64,000 bases of DNA, taken from positions 1-64,000 of the forward strand of contig CAVEAL010000009.1 in NCBI GenBank assembly GCA_963613665.1, in the 5' to 3' direction. The notes under the pieces were generated by a model that saw only the letters and a list, made by a program, of their open reading frames with translations, did no database searches and was not told where the DNA came from. The DNA comes from F23-B02 sp963613665 (lineage in GTDB: Bacteria; Bacillota; Clostridia; Oscillospirales; Oscillospiraceae). A program made the position numbers and the translations under genes. This document shows, one piece after another, positions 28,851-38,631 of the stretch. The first letter of the stretch is position 1. Each line of letters starts with the position of its first letter.

Positions 28851-30593
28851 ATGGACATATTTGACGCGCTGGAGATGATAGGCGGCCTGTGCCTGTTCCT
28901 GTTCGGCATGAACGTGATGGGTCAGGCGCTCGAGCGCCGCGCCGGAAGCCGTCTGCGCACAACACTCAGCAAAATGACCGGCAGGCCCCTGACGGGCTTT
29001 CTGACCGGCCTTGTGATAACATCCATAATTCAGAGCTCATCGGCCACGACCGTCATGGTAGTCGGCTTCGTAAACTCGGGGCTCATGACTCTGAGGCAGG
29101 CCATCGGCGTCATTATGGGCGCGAACATCGGCACGACCGTCACTGCATGGCTGCTGAGCCTCGGCGGCATCAGCGGCGACGCGCTTTGGGTGCAGCTTTT
29201 AAAGCCCACGTCGTTCACGCCGGTGCTGGCGCTTATCGGTATTATAATGTACATGTTCAGCAAGGACAGCCGCAAAAACGATACCGGCATGGTGCTGCTC
29301 GGCTTTGCCACGCTCATGTTCGGCATGGATACGATGTCCGGCTCGGTGTCCGGGCTGGGCGACATCCCCGCATTCCGCGAGATGTTCATCGCCTTCACCA
29401 ACCCACTGCTGGGCGTCCTGGCGGGCGCCGTGCTGACTGGCATCATCCAGTCGAGCTCCGCCTCAGTCGGCATACTCCAGGCGCTGGCGCTGTCCGGTCA
29501 GGTCAGCTACGCCGCCGCGATACCCATCATCATGGGTCAGAACATCGGCACCTGCGTCACGGCGCTGCTCTCCTCGGTCGGAACGAGCCGCAACGCACGC
29601 CGCGCCGCAATCGTCCACCTGTCGTTCAACGTCATCGGCACCGTCGTGTGGCTGAGCGTTTTCTGCATCGTTCGCGCCGTCGCTGCCCCCGCTATACTCG
29701 GAGAGAGCGCGACGATGTACGGCATTGCGATCGTGCACTCGGCCTTCAACATTGCCTGCACCGCGCTTCTGCTCCCGCAGTCTGCACTGCTTGAGAAGCT
29801 CGCCGTACGCATCGTGCCGGACGGCAAAAAGGAAAAGGACGACGTCACGCTCGACGAGCGCCTGCTGGCCACTCCGCCGCTCGCGCTTGAGCAGTGCAGC
29901 GTTGTGACCGGCGACATGGCATCCCTCGCCGCGGGCGCGATGAAAAAGGCCGCGGGCTGCGTCCTGGACTTCGACTCCGCCGCCGCACAGGAGGTGCGCG
30001 AGGCCGAGGACAAGACCGACAAGTACGAGGATATGCTCGGCACATACCTGCTCAGGCTCGGCGCGGAGCCGCTGAGCGACGGCGACAGCGAGGAGGTCAC
30101 GGAGCTGCTCAAGCTCATCGGCGATTTTGAGCGCATCGGCGACCACGCGGTGAACATCATCGAGTCGGCCGAGGAGCTGCACGACAAGAAGCTCGAGTTC
30201 TCGCAGGCAGCCAAGTACGAGCTGTCTGTCATGACCGCCGCCGTCAGCGAGGTGCTTGACCTTGCGGTCAAGGCCTTTGCCGGCAACGACGTGCAGGCCG
30301 CCAAGAGCGTCGAGCCGCTCGAGCAGGTTGTGGATGACCTTAAAAACCAGCTGCGCACGCGGCATATTCTGCGCATGAAAAAGGGCGAGTGCAGCATCGA
30401 GGCGGGCTTTGTGTGGTCAGATCTTCTGACGAACTTTGAGCGCGCGTCCGACCACTGCTCCAATGTCGCACTGTGCGTGCTCGACATGAAAAAGCACACC
30501 CTGAGCGTCCACGAGACCCAGCATGAGCGCGTCGATATTCCCGAGTTCGGCGAGCAGTACCGCCGCTACTCCGAAAAATACGCTCTTCCTTGA
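28851..30593 (+). CDS. Na+/phosphate symporter with C-terminal PhoU-like domain
   Basis: The 580-residue protein has a membrane part with two inverted repeats, each with the QSSSA motif (SIIQSSSATT near residue 62 and GIIQSSSASV near 200), which marks the NptA/PNaS family. From about residue 350 a PhoU-like helical domain follows, with GDFERIGDHAVNI as its signature. Such proteins move phosphate with sodium, and the PhoU part probably senses or limits uptake. AAAGAGAGGG precedes ATG 28851; a TTG directly before it is less likely. The window also has a pst system, so phosphate can enter by two routes. Confidence 0.9.
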   Translation: MDIFDALEMIGGLCLFLFGMNVMGQALERRAGSRLRTTLSKMTGRPLTGFLTGLVITSIIQSSSATTVMVVGFVNSGLMTLRQAIGVIMGANIGTTVTAWLLSLGGISGDALWVQLLKPTSFTPVLALIGIIMYMFSKDSRKNDTGMVLLGFATLMFGMDTMSGSVSGLGDIPAFREMFIAFTNPLLGVLAGAVLTGIIQSSSASVGILQALALSGQVSYAAAIPIIMGQNIGTCVTALLSSVGTSRNARRAAIVHLSFNVIGTVVWLSVFCIVRAVAAPAILGESATMYGIAIVHSAFNIACTALLLPQSALLEKLAVRIVPDGKKEKDDVTLDERLLATPPLALEQCSVVTGDMASLAAGAMKKAAGCVLDFDSAAAQEVREAEDKTDKYEDMLGTYLLRLGAEPLSDGDSEEVTELLKLIGDFERIGDHAVNIIESAEELHDKKLEFSQAAKYELSVMTAAVSEVLDLAVKAFAGNDVQAAKSVEPLEQVVDDLKNQLRTRHILRMKKGECSIEAGFVWSDLLTNFERASDHCSNVALCVLDMKKHTLSVHETQHERVDIPEFGEQYRRYSEKYALP

Positions 30594-30595
30594 TT

Positions 30596-31000
30596 TCGGA
30601 GGCGCATTTTCGGAGGCGCATTTTCAGAGGCGCATTAACTCCCTGCCTATACGGATATTGCAGGTGCACGGTATCGAAACGACGGAGGAAACAAAAACGT
30701 TTCGCGCTTTTTTGAGGCGATTTGAAACCGTACCTATACGTTTATTGCGTGAACCCGGTATCGGGACAGCGGCATAAACTACGGCGTTTCGCCTCCCGCG
30801 AGTGCACCCCTGCCTTCCTCTGTCACGGTTTTTACCGCAGCTTCCGGTCGGGTGCATCGCAAAAACCGTATCGGTACTGCGCGGCATCGCCTCTAAAAAG
30901 CCTTCCCCTTGAGGGGAAGGTGAAGAGGTGTAAAAACAGAAGCTACGAAAAAAGACAGTGCAGACTATGATCTGCACTGTCTTTTCAGGTATATTTGTGA
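30596..31000. repeat. Dispersed repeat cluster with stacked left ends
   Basis: Three very short terminal motifs (GGAGGCGCATTTT) stand directly in tandem after the Na/Pi stop codon. A full left module, a second one starting GAGGCGATTTGAAACC, the ACGGTTTTT module, a CCTTCCCCTTGAGGGGAAGG palindrome (30901-30920) and the core hairpin follow. No gene is visible in this 410-bp gap. Confidence 0.87.
30948..30985. terminator. Core repeat hairpin ending the TAXI-TRAP operon
   Basis: AAAAGACAGTGCAGA (30950-30964) and TCTGCACTGTCTTTT (30971-30985) form a perfect stem around CTATGA. On the minus strand it lies 18 bp after the TRAP permease stop codon, a good position for an intrinsic terminator. Confidence 0.8.
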
Positions 31001-31003
31001 CGA

Positions 31004-33016
31004 TTATGCCATGGCTGCGTTCTGCTCGTTCTTTGCCTTGATGAACTCGTAAGCGGTCAGGCCGCCGATGAGGACGAGGCCGACGAGGTCGGTCTTCCAG
31101 CCGGGAATGATAAGTCCCAGACCGCCGACGAAGAACAGGATGCGGACAAACCAGTTGAGCTCGCGCCTTACGAAGCCGTTGAGGCCCGCCGCGACGCCGT
31201 AGATGCCGAACATTGCGCTCACGCAGATGGAGACAACATCGATCCAGCTGTTGACGTCGATGAAGAGCATTGAGGGGCTGTAGGCGAAGACGTAGGGGAC
31301 GATGAAGGCCGCGATGGCGAGCTTTGTTGCATTGATGCCCGTCTTCATGGGGTTTGACTTTGCGATAGCGCTGCCGGCGTAGGCCGCGAGGGCAACGGGC
31401 GGGGTGATGTCGGCGACGATGCCGAAGTAGAACACGAAGAAGTGCGCTGCGACGGTTTTAACGCCGAGCTGTTCGAGGATCGGCGCGCAGGTGGCGGCCA
31501 TGATGCAGTAGTTTGCGGTGGTCGGAACGCCCATGCCGAGGATGATGCAGCAGATCATGGTCAGGAACAGGCCGATGATCAGGGTGTCACCCGACAGGGC
31601 GACGATGGCAGCGATGAGCTTGGACGCAAGACCCGTTACGGTGATGCAGCCCGCGATGACGCCGGCCATCGAGCAGGCGACGGCGACGGTGATGGTGCCC
31701 TTGCCGCCGGCTTCAAGAGCCTCGACGATCTTTGCAAAATTCAGCTTGCTGTCCTTGTTTATAAGGCCGACGAGGATCGCTGCGACGATGGACAGAGCAG
31801 CCGCAAACTGCATGGTGTAGAGGTTGAAGCTGACCAGAACGATGAGCAGCACGATGGGCAGCAGCAGATATATCTTCGATACGAGCTGCTTGCCGGGGAC
31901 CATTTCGCTGCGCGGAATGCCCTTCAGACCGAGCTTCTTGGCCTCGAGGTGGACTGCGATGAAGATACCGGCAAAGTACAGGAAGGCGGGCAGGATGGCC
32001 TTGACCGCTATCGTGCTGTACGGCAGGTTGACGTACTCTGCCATGAGGAAGGCCGCCGCACCCATGATGGGGGGCATGATCTGGCCGCCGGTGGAGGCCG
32101 CAGCCTCGACGGCGCCTGCAAACTCGGGCTTATAGCCGGTTTTCTTCATCATGGGGATCGTGACCGAGCCCGTGGTGACGGTGTTGCCGACAGAAGAGCC
32201 GGAGACCATGCCGCACAGAGCCGAGGACACGACCGCGACCTTCGCAGGACCGCCGGCCGCCGAGCCGCAGGCCTTGTTTGCAAGGTCGATGAAGAACTGG
32301 GCGATGCCGGTGCGCTCAAGGAAGGCGCCGAATACGATAAATACGACGATGAACTTCGCGCAGACGTTTATCGGGGTGCCGATAACGCCGCCGGTGCTGT
32401 AGAACAGGGTATAGGTGACTCTGGAGAACACGGTCTGGATATCCATGCCCTTGCCGAGCATGTTCCAGAAGGTATAGATCAGCAGAGCGCCCGCGACGCA
32501 GAGAATGGGAACGCCGACGCAGCGGCGGCACAGCTCCATCATACAGAGTATGCCGATGATGCCGATGACGGTGAACTCCGGCGTCATCTTCGAGGCGCTC
32601 GTGAGCACTTCGATTATGGACTTGTAGCCGAAGCCGTAGTAGAAGAAGCAGGCCGCGCCCACTATCATGATCACCCAGTCGTACCAGGGCATGTAGTTTT
32701 CACGGACGTGGTGCTTGCTCATGGGGTAGTACAGATAGCCCATGATGGTGACGCAGCCGAGGAATATCATAAGACGTATCTCGAGCGATGCGTTGCTCCA
32801 CAGGGTGGAGTATATGCAGTAAAGGGAAAACAGCGCCATGATGATGCGTATGACCAGCTGCGGAGTGCCCGTCCATATTCGGATGTTCGACTCCTTGTCA
32901 TACTTCTTCATGACCTCCTCCACCTCTTCGATGGAAACGGTCTCCCCCAGATCCGCTGCGGAGGTGTCGATCTCAGGCTTCTGCGCGGCGGTGTCTTTTT
33001 TCTTGGACTGGGACAT
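31004..33016 (-). CDS. TRAP transporter fused permease (TAXI type)
   Basis: The 670-residue polytopic protein fuses the small DctQ-like part to the large DctM-like permease. An N-terminal soluble stretch of about 45 residues with an acidic helix precedes the first membrane segment. Motifs such as SSALCGMVSGSSVGNT near the middle and GMGVPTTANY near residue 500 are typical of fused TAXI-TRAP permeases. The system uses an ion gradient to import small organic acids with the binding protein encoded upstream. AAAGGATCG precedes the ATG. A 12-bp hairpin separates it from the binding-protein gene. Confidence 0.92.
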   Translation of the reverse strand: MSQSKKKDTAAQKPEIDTSAADLGETVSIEEVEEVMKKYDKESNIRIWTGTPQLVIRIIMALFSLYCIYSTLWSNASLEIRLMIFLGCVTIMGYLYYPMSKHHVRENYMPWYDWVIMIVGAACFFYYGFGYKSIIEVLTSASKMTPEFTVIGIIGILCMMELCRRCVGVPILCVAGALLIYTFWNMLGKGMDIQTVFSRVTYTLFYSTGGVIGTPINVCAKFIVVFIVFGAFLERTGIAQFFIDLANKACGSAAGGPAKVAVVSSALCGMVSGSSVGNTVTTGSVTIPMMKKTGYKPEFAGAVEAAASTGGQIMPPIMGAAAFLMAEYVNLPYSTIAVKAILPAFLYFAGIFIAVHLEAKKLGLKGIPRSEMVPGKQLVSKIYLLLPIVLLIVLVSFNLYTMQFAAALSIVAAILVGLINKDSKLNFAKIVEALEAGGKGTITVAVACSMAGVIAGCITVTGLASKLIAAIVALSGDTLIIGLFLTMICCIILGMGVPTTANYCIMAATCAPILEQLGVKTVAAHFFVFYFGIVADITPPVALAAYAGSAIAKSNPMKTGINATKLAIAAFIVPYVFAYSPSMLFIDVNSWIDVVSICVSAMFGIYGVAAGLNGFVRRELNWFVRILFFVGGLGLIIPGWKTDLVGLVLIGGLTAYEFIKAKNEQNAAMA

Positions 33017-33084
33017 ATGAAAACGATCCTTTCACCCGGAGGTCTCCTCTCGGCCGCCGGGGCTTTGTTGTAATGCATTTACCG

Positions 33085-33120
33085 CAATGACTACGGGGCA
33101 GAAATGCACCGTAGTCATTG
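33085..33120 (-). promoter_or_regulatory. Intercistronic hairpin between TAXI binding protein and permease
   Basis: CAATGACTACGG (33085-33096) and CCGTAGTCATTG (33109-33120) are perfectly complementary around a 12-base loop. There is no T-run, so partial termination is less likely than protection of the upstream message. This would give more binding protein than permease. Confidence 0.65.
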
Positions 33121-33155
33121 ATAATGTTGGTATTTCCGTTAAGATGCCGTTAAAG

Positions 33156-34130
33156 TTATGCGGCGGTGTCAACGGTGATGCCCTTCTCGGCAAAGTACTT
33201 TGCAGCGCCGGGATGATAGGGAATATCGCTGATGGAGGACGCGAACTCGAGGCTCAGCTCGGACTTCTTCGCGTGACCGATATCATTGATATTGTCGAAG
33301 ATTGCGGACACGAAGTTGTAGATGGCTGCGTCGGAAACGTCGTTCCTTGCGATGACGACGGCTGCGACGGCGACGGTGGTGATATCCTCGGGAGTATTGT
33401 AAACGTCCTTGGAGATGGTGTACTCCTTGTAGTAGGGGCAGTTCTTTATGAGGTTTGCCATGTGCTCGCTGTCGATGGAGACGAGGTAGACCTGCCTGCC
33501 GGTGCCGAGGTCCTGAACGGCGGGAGTGGGAGCGCCGGCGACGACGAATGCCGCGTCGATCTTGCCGTCCTTGAGGCTGTCTGCCGAGTCGCCGAAGTTG
33601 AGGTACTCAGCCTTTATATCGCTCTCGGAAAGGCCGTACTCGCCGAGAACGTCAAGTGCGTTGAAGTAAACGCCCGAGCCCTTTGCGCCGATGGAAACGG
33701 TCTTGCCCTTGAGATCGGCAACGGACTTGATGCTCGAGTCGAGGGTTACAATCTGGACCTGCTCCATGTACAGAGCGGCGACGACGGAGAAGTCGGTGAC
33801 CTTCTCGGTGAAGAGCTTTTCGCCGTTGTAGGCATAGCTCATAACGTCGGACTGCACGAAGCCGAGCTGAGCGTTGCCGGCGGCGATATCCTCGACGTTT
33901 GCCTGCGAACCGGAGCTCGTAAGAGCGGTGACGCTCGTGGAGGTCTTATCGGAGACCTGCTGAGCCAGAACGGTGCCGAAGCCGTAGTAGGTGCCCTGGT
34001 CGCCGCCGGTGACGAAGTCGAGGCTGACCTTGCCCTCGTCCTTTGCGGTGTCGTCGCCGCTGTCGCTGCCGCAGGCACACAGGGCGAAGACCATCATAAC
34101 AGCCAGAAGCATAGCTATTATTCTTTTCAT
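33156..34130 (-). CDS. TAXI-family TRAP substrate-binding lipoprotein
   Basis: The 324-residue protein has a lipoprotein signal ending at Cys20 and an acidic linker. The mature part has the TAXI layout: VTGGDQGTYYGFG at its start, SGSQANVEDIAAG, and KGKTVSIGAKGSGVYFNA in the middle. It would capture the substrate outside the membrane and hand it to the fused permease; TAXI ligands include glutamate and other dicarboxylates, but nothing here tells which. CAGGAGGAAAAG precedes the ATG. It is the first gene of the operon. Confidence 0.92.
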   Translation of the reverse strand: MKRIIAMLLAVMMVFALCACGSDSGDDTAKDEGKVSLDFVTGGDQGTYYGFGTVLAQQVSDKTSTSVTALTSSGSQANVEDIAAGNAQLGFVQSDVMSYAYNGEKLFTEKVTDFSVVAALYMEQVQIVTLDSSIKSVADLKGKTVSIGAKGSGVYFNALDVLGEYGLSESDIKAEYLNFGDSADSLKDGKIDAAFVVAGAPTPAVQDLGTGRQVYLVSIDSEHMANLIKNCPYYKEYTISKDVYNTPEDITTVAVAAVVIARNDVSDAAIYNFVSAIFDNINDIGHAKKSELSLEFASSISDIPYHPGAAKYFAEKGITVDTAA

Positions 34131-34203
34131 GTTTCTTTTCCTCCTGTTTGTTGTGAATTTTGCGTTTTGAATAATGTTATCCGAAAAAATTCATTACTCA
34201 TGC

Positions 34204-34232
34204 ATTATACACCCTTGTGCGGGGCTTTTCAA
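34204..34232 (-). promoter_or_regulatory. Sigma-A promoter of the TAXI-TRAP operon
   Basis: On the minus strand TTGAAA (34232-34227) is followed after 17 bp by a perfect TATAAT (34209-34204), about 74 bp upstream of the binding-protein ATG. The 432-bp divergent gap 34131-34562 holds this and the opposite promoter; the stretch between them is AT-rich and shows no gene. Confidence 0.75.
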
Positions 34233-34476
34233 GCCCAAAAATGAAACTTGTGCATTCGGAATTTGCAAATAATTTAGCATGTTAGTTTGTTTTCGTCCCG
34301 TTTTTGCCCACTTTTGCAATATCTGCCGTCGATTTTGCAATTTCGGACTATATATAGGTGCAGAAATTCCGGTTCGCTCCGTGCATTTTTATGCGCGGAT
34401 AATGCATTTTCGGCATTGTGCCCTGTTTTGCACCGCGCTTCTTGTGACTTTTTTACATGGCTTTTGAAGAAAAGTC

Positions 34477-34505
34477 TTGCATATTGCCGCCGCGCATGTT
34501 ATATT
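34477..34505 (+). promoter_or_regulatory. Sigma-A promoter of the homoserine dehydrogenase cluster
   Basis: TTGCAT (34477-34482) is followed after 17 bp by TATATT (34500-34505), 58 bp upstream of the homoserine dehydrogenase ATG. I saw no riboswitch or T-box in the leader. Confidence 0.65.
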
Positions 34506-34562
34506 GTTCTCACGTCAAAAACAAATGTTTTTGAGAGAAAGACACACAAAGGCGGTAAGGAT

Positions 34563-35705
34563 ATGAAGATTGCACTTTTGGGCTGCGGAGTAGTCGGCGG
34601 CGGAGTTCTCGAGATAGCGGACAAGCGCGCGGATATTTCGGTGAAATACGTTCTTGTCAGGCGCGATAAGCCCGAGCTCGGCGAAAGAGCCGTGAAGGAT
34701 ATAGGAATTATTTTGAACGACGAAGAGGTAGACACCGTCGTCGAGGTCATGGGCGGTCTGTCTCCCGCGCTTGAATACGTTTCGGCGGCGCTGCGCGCAG
34801 GGAAAAACGTCGTGACGGCAAACAAGCACCTTGCCGCACATTATTATAAGGAGCTGGTTGAGCTGGCGGCCGAGAAGGGCGTCGCTTTCCGCTGCACACC
34901 TGCCGTCGGCGGAGGTATTCCGTGGCTGGTGAACCTCGAGCGGGTAAAGAGGCTCGATGCCGTCCAGTCGTTCTGCGGCATTATGAACGGAACGACAAAC
35001 TTCATCCTCGACGCCATGCACACAAACGGCTCGGACTTTTCCGAGGTGCTTGCCGAGGCGCAGAGGCTCGGCTATGCCGAGGCCGACCCCTCGGCCGATA
35101 TCGACGGTCTGGATATCCAGCGCAAGGCGGTCATCTCCGCGAATGTAGCCTTTGACGCCTGCCTATCCGAGGACGACGTGCCGGTGTTCGGCATCCGCAG
35201 CATACTCGCCTGCGATATTGCCGCCGCCGAGAGCCGCGAGCGCATCTGCAAGATGCTCGCCTTCGGCGAAAAGAGCGCATCGGGCTCGGTCAGCTGCTAT
35301 GTTGAGCCATGCTTCGTGCCCGTGGGCGAGCTCGAGGCCGCGGTCTCGACAAACCGCAACGTCATCTCCTTCGTCACCGAGCTCACCGGCAAGGAGAGCT
35401 TCTACGGTCAGGGCGCGGGGCGCTATCCCACCGCGTACAACGCGGTAGCCGACTGCATGGATATAATGGGCGGCGTGAAAGAGTTTTACACCTCGCTCGT
35501 GCGCGACGTGCCGGTCGACAACGGCGCAGCATCGCACCGCTACTATGTGCGCTTTTCCGGCAGCGACGGGTTCCTCGCCTCGGTCGAGAGCGAAAAGTGC
35601 GGCGACGGCATCATAACGATGCCCGTTCCCGTTGCGAAAATGCACGAATGGGCAGCAAAGGCAAAGGAGGCAGACCCCGGAGTGTTCATAGCCGGGCTCA
35701 TATAA
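34563..35705 (+). CDS. hom: Homoserine dehydrogenase
   Basis: The 380-residue protein has the Rossmann motif GCGVVGGGV near residue 8, the catalytic region TANKHLAAHYY, and the signatures GIMNGTTNFILD and GYAEADPSADIDG. It reduces aspartate semialdehyde to homoserine for threonine and methionine. The family often has a C-terminal ACT domain of about 80 residues; only about 60 residues follow the core here, so regulation by threonine may be weak or different. The frame is open far upstream, but ATG 34563 follows GGCGGTAAGG and opens the conserved protein. The next gene starts 4 bp after the stop. Confidence 0.92.
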   Translation: MKIALLGCGVVGGGVLEIADKRADISVKYVLVRRDKPELGERAVKDIGIILNDEEVDTVVEVMGGLSPALEYVSAALRAGKNVVTANKHLAAHYYKELVELAAEKGVAFRCTPAVGGGIPWLVNLERVKRLDAVQSFCGIMNGTTNFILDAMHTNGSDFSEVLAEAQRLGYAEADPSADIDGLDIQRKAVISANVAFDACLSEDDVPVFGIRSILACDIAAAESRERICKMLAFGEKSASGSVSCYVEPCFVPVGELEAAVSTNRNVISFVTELTGKESFYGQGAGRYPTAYNAVADCMDIMGGVKEFYTSLVRDVPVDNGAASHRYYVRFSGSDGFLASVESEKCGDGIITMPVPVAKMHEWAAKAKEADPGVFIAGLI

Positions 35706-35709
35706 TATA

Positions 35710-37023
35710 ATGTTGAAGGTAGCAAAATTCGGCGGCTCGTCCATGGCGGACGCCGGACAGTTCAGAAAAGTAAGATCCATCATTGAAGCGGACCCCGCGC
35801 GAAAGGTCCTCGTCGTCTCCGCCGCGGGAAAAAGGTACGGCGACGATCACAAGCTGACCGACCTGCTGTATCTCTGCCATGCGCACAAAAAATACGGCGT
35901 GAGCTGCGATCCCGTGTTTGAAATGATAGCCGAGCGCTACCGCGGGATATGCGCGGAGCTCGGGCTGGGCGTGGATATCGACGCGCTGCTCAAGGCACTG
36001 CGCGAGGAGATCGAGACCGGCATATCCAAGGATAAGCTCGTCTCGCGCGGCGAATATTTCTCGGCGCTTTTGATGGCCGATTACCTCGGCTACGACTTCC
36101 TCGACGCGGAGCTGTGGCTGCATTTTTCCTTTGACGGCACGATCGACAAGGAGCGCTCCTACGCGGAGCTCGAGCGTCTCGCCGCCGGACGCAGGGTCGT
36201 CATACCGGGCTTTTACGGCAGCATGCCCGACGGCAGCATAAGAGTTCTCTCACGCGGCGGCAGCGACGTGACCGGCGCCCTTGCGGCGGCAGCTCTGGAT
36301 GCGGACGTGTACGAAAACTGGACGGATGTTTCCGGCATACTAATGGCCGACCCCCGCATCGTCGATGACCCCGACGCGATAGAACGCATCACCTACAACG
36401 AGCTGCGCGAGCTCAGCTACATGGGCGCGCAGGTGCTGCACGAGGGTGCGGTGTTCCCCGTCCGGGAGAAGAACATTCCGCTGAATATCCGCAATACAAA
36501 CGCCCCCGACCACCCCGGAACGCTCATCATGGAGCGCTTCCCCGACGAGCAGGTCAGCGACCGCTTCATAACCGGCATCGCAGGGCGCAAGAATTTTTCG
36601 ATAATCACCGTGTCCAAGGCCGGGATGAGCTCGCAGATGGGCTCGCTGCGGCAGATGCTGGAGGTCTTTGAAAAGCACGGCGTGTGCGTGGAGTACACTC
36701 CCTCGGGCATCGACAGTGTTTCCTTCGTCGTGTCGGCCGACAAGGCAAAGGACCGCATCTACTCCATCGTCGGCGAGATACGCGACAGTCTCAGCCCCGA
36801 CAACATCCAGATCACCGGCGGCATATCCGTCGTCGCGGCGGTCGGCCGTCAGATGGCCTTCCAGCCCGGCACCTCGGGGCGCATCTTCGCCGCACTCGGC
36901 AAGGCCGGCATCAACATCCGCATGATATCGCAGGGTCCGGACGAGCTGAACATCATCGTCGGCGTAAATAACGATGATTTTGAAAGCTGCGTGCGCGTAC
37001 TATATAACAGTTTCGTAAAGTGA
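35710..37023 (+). CDS. lysC: Aspartate kinase
   Basis: The 437-residue protein phosphorylates aspartate, the first step to lysine, threonine and methionine. It has KFGGSSMA at the N-terminus, the loop SRGGSDVTGALAAAAL near residue 179, and two C-terminal ACT-like domains (from about 295) for feedback control. No clear ribosome site precedes its ATG, which lies 4 bp after the homoserine dehydrogenase stop, so it probably depends on translational coupling. The order hom-lysC-asd puts three steps of one pathway in one operon. Confidence 0.93.
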   Translation: MLKVAKFGGSSMADAGQFRKVRSIIEADPARKVLVVSAAGKRYGDDHKLTDLLYLCHAHKKYGVSCDPVFEMIAERYRGICAELGLGVDIDALLKALREEIETGISKDKLVSRGEYFSALLMADYLGYDFLDAELWLHFSFDGTIDKERSYAELERLAAGRRVVIPGFYGSMPDGSIRVLSRGGSDVTGALAAAALDADVYENWTDVSGILMADPRIVDDPDAIERITYNELRELSYMGAQVLHEGAVFPVREKNIPLNIRNTNAPDHPGTLIMERFPDEQVSDRFITGIAGRKNFSIITVSKAGMSSQMGSLRQMLEVFEKHGVCVEYTPSGIDSVSFVVSADKAKDRIYSIVGEIRDSLSPDNIQITGGISVVAAVGRQMAFQPGTSGRIFAALGKAGINIRMISQGPDELNIIVGVNNDDFESCVRVLYNSFVK

Positions 37024-37033
37024 GGTAAATACA

Positions 37034-38029
37034 ATGAAAAAATACAACGTTGGCATACTCGGCGCAACGGGCGCCGTAGGTCAGGAAATGATGAAGATAC
37101 TCGCAGAGCGCAGCTTCCCCGTCGGTGAGCTCAGACTTCTGGCGAGCAGAAATTCCGCAGGCAAGGTCATAGACGGTCACACGGTCGTCGAGGCGTGCAG
37201 AGAAAACTTCGAGGGTCTCGATATCATCCTCGGCGCCGCCGAAAACGACATTGCAGAGCGCTTTGTCGAGGATATAAAGGCATCGGGCGCGGTGTTTATC
37301 GACAACTCCAGCGCCTTCCGCCTCTGCCCCGACGTGCCCCTCGTCGTGCCCGAGATAAACCCCGAGGACGTCAAAAAACACAAGGGCGTTATCTCAAACC
37401 CCAACTGCACCACAGTCATCTCCTGCACCGCCGTCAACGCGCTCAACGCGGTCTCGCCCATCGAGAGCATGGTCGTCTCGTCCTATCAGGCGGTATCCGG
37501 CGCGGGCGCGGCGGGTCCGAAGGAGCTCTTCGGCGAAGTCGAGGCCCTTGCAAAGGGCGAGAGTTTCGAGCCGAAGGTCTTTGCCTATCAGATAGCCTAC
37601 AACGTCATTCCGCAGATCGGCGGCGAGCAGTTTGCCGGATACACCTCCGAAGAGATGAAGCTTCAGAACGAAGGCCGCCGCATCATGCATCTGCCGGAGC
37701 TCAAGGTCAGCTGCACCTGCGTGCGCGTGCCCGTCGTGCGCAGCCACAGCGTCTCGATATGCCTGAAAACCAAGGAGAAGATCTCCGTCGAGCGCGCACG
37801 CGAGGTCATCGCCGCCGCGCCCGGCGTCAAGCTTGTTGACGACCTCGGCGCCCTGCAATATCCCATGCCGCTGGATACCTCGGATCAGGATCTCGTTTTC
37901 GTCGGACGCATCCGCGAGGACCTCACCGACGAGCGCGGCCTGAATATCTGGTGCTGCGGCGATCAGGTCCGCAAGGGCGCCGCCACCAACGCCGTCCAGA
38001 TCGCCGAGCTTTTAGCGGCGCTTTATTAG
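37034..38029 (+). CDS. asd: Aspartate-semialdehyde dehydrogenase
   Basis: The 331-residue protein reduces aspartyl phosphate to the semialdehyde. GATGAVGQEM binds NADP near residue 9, the catalytic cysteine lies in SNPNCTTV near 121, and GAGAAGPKE follows near 156. GTGAGGTAA precedes the ATG. It is the last gene of the cluster. The TAG stop lies in the first bases of the adjoining repeat (TTATTAGAGG), with the normal family end AELLAALY just before. Confidence 0.94.
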   Translation: MKKYNVGILGATGAVGQEMMKILAERSFPVGELRLLASRNSAGKVIDGHTVVEACRENFEGLDIILGAAENDIAERFVEDIKASGAVFIDNSSAFRLCPDVPLVVPEINPEDVKKHKGVISNPNCTTVISCTAVNALNAVSPIESMVVSSYQAVSGAGAAGPKELFGEVEALAKGESFEPKVFAYQIAYNVIPQIGGEQFAGYTSEEMKLQNEGRRIMHLPELKVSCTCVRVPVVRSHSVSICLKTKEKISVERAREVIAAAPGVKLVDDLGALQYPMPLDTSDQDLVFVGRIREDLTDERGLNIWCCGDQVRKGAATNAVQIAELLAALY

Positions 38030-38630
38030 AGGCGCATTCGGGCTGTACTTATACGCTTATTGCGTCAGCCCGGTATCGAAACATTGGAGGAAACTACGGC
38101 GTTTCGCACCCCGTGAGATTGTGCCGATTTAGTGCAAAATTTTGTCTGCGCCCGTGTCTTCCCCTTGAGGGGAAGCTGTCAGCCGAAGGCTGACTGAAGA
38201 GGTGTAAAAAAACCGAAGCTATGAAAAAAGACAGTGCAGATCATAGTCTGCACTGTCTTTTTGATATCTGATATTAAATTTGATAACACCTCATCCGGCT
38301 CGCTTGCTCGCTATCCACCTTCCACTCAAGGGAAAGGCTTTTTGGAGGCGCTGCCGCGCAATACCTATACGTTTTTGCGGTGTCCCCGACCGGAAGCTGC
38401 GGCAAAAACCGTGACAGGGGGGAAGGCAAGATGCTTAACATTACTGCGTACTTGCATTACGCGAAACATTTTTGCTTCCTCCGTTGTTTCGATACCGGGC
38501 ACCCGCAATAAACGTATAGATACGGTTTCAAATCGCCTCAAAAAAGCGCGAAATGCTTTTGTTTATTCCACTGTTTCGATACCGGGCACCCGCAACAAAC
38601 GTATAGGCAGGGAGTTAGTGCGCCGCTAAA
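38023..38630. repeat. Dispersed repeat cluster, double copy
   Basis: This gap of 600 bp has no gene. A left end, the GATTTAGTGCAAAATTTTG block, a palindromic CTTCCCCTTGAGGGGAAG, the core hairpin, and a GATAACACCTCATCCGG block come first. A reversed ACGGTTTTT module (GCGGCAAAAACCGTGACAG) and two right ends in tandem (near 38490-38545 and 38570-38628) follow. It separates asd from the convergent membrane-protein gene. Confidence 0.88.
38224..38262. terminator. Core repeat hairpin after the asd operon
   Basis: AAAAAAGACAGTGCAGA and TCTGCACTGTCTTTTT form a perfect stem around TCATAG, about 195 bp after the asd stop codon. Confidence 0.7.
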
Positions 38631-38631
38631 A

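Noticed and set aside
34131..34562. Lysine riboswitch or T-box ahead of homoserine dehydrogenase
   Set aside because: The promoter leaves a leader of only about 50 bases, and I saw none of the conserved loops.
34287..34562. N-terminal extension of homoserine dehydrogenase by 92 codons
   Set aside because: The extra part overlaps the promoter, has no ribosome site and does not resemble the family; ATG 34563 fits all relatives.
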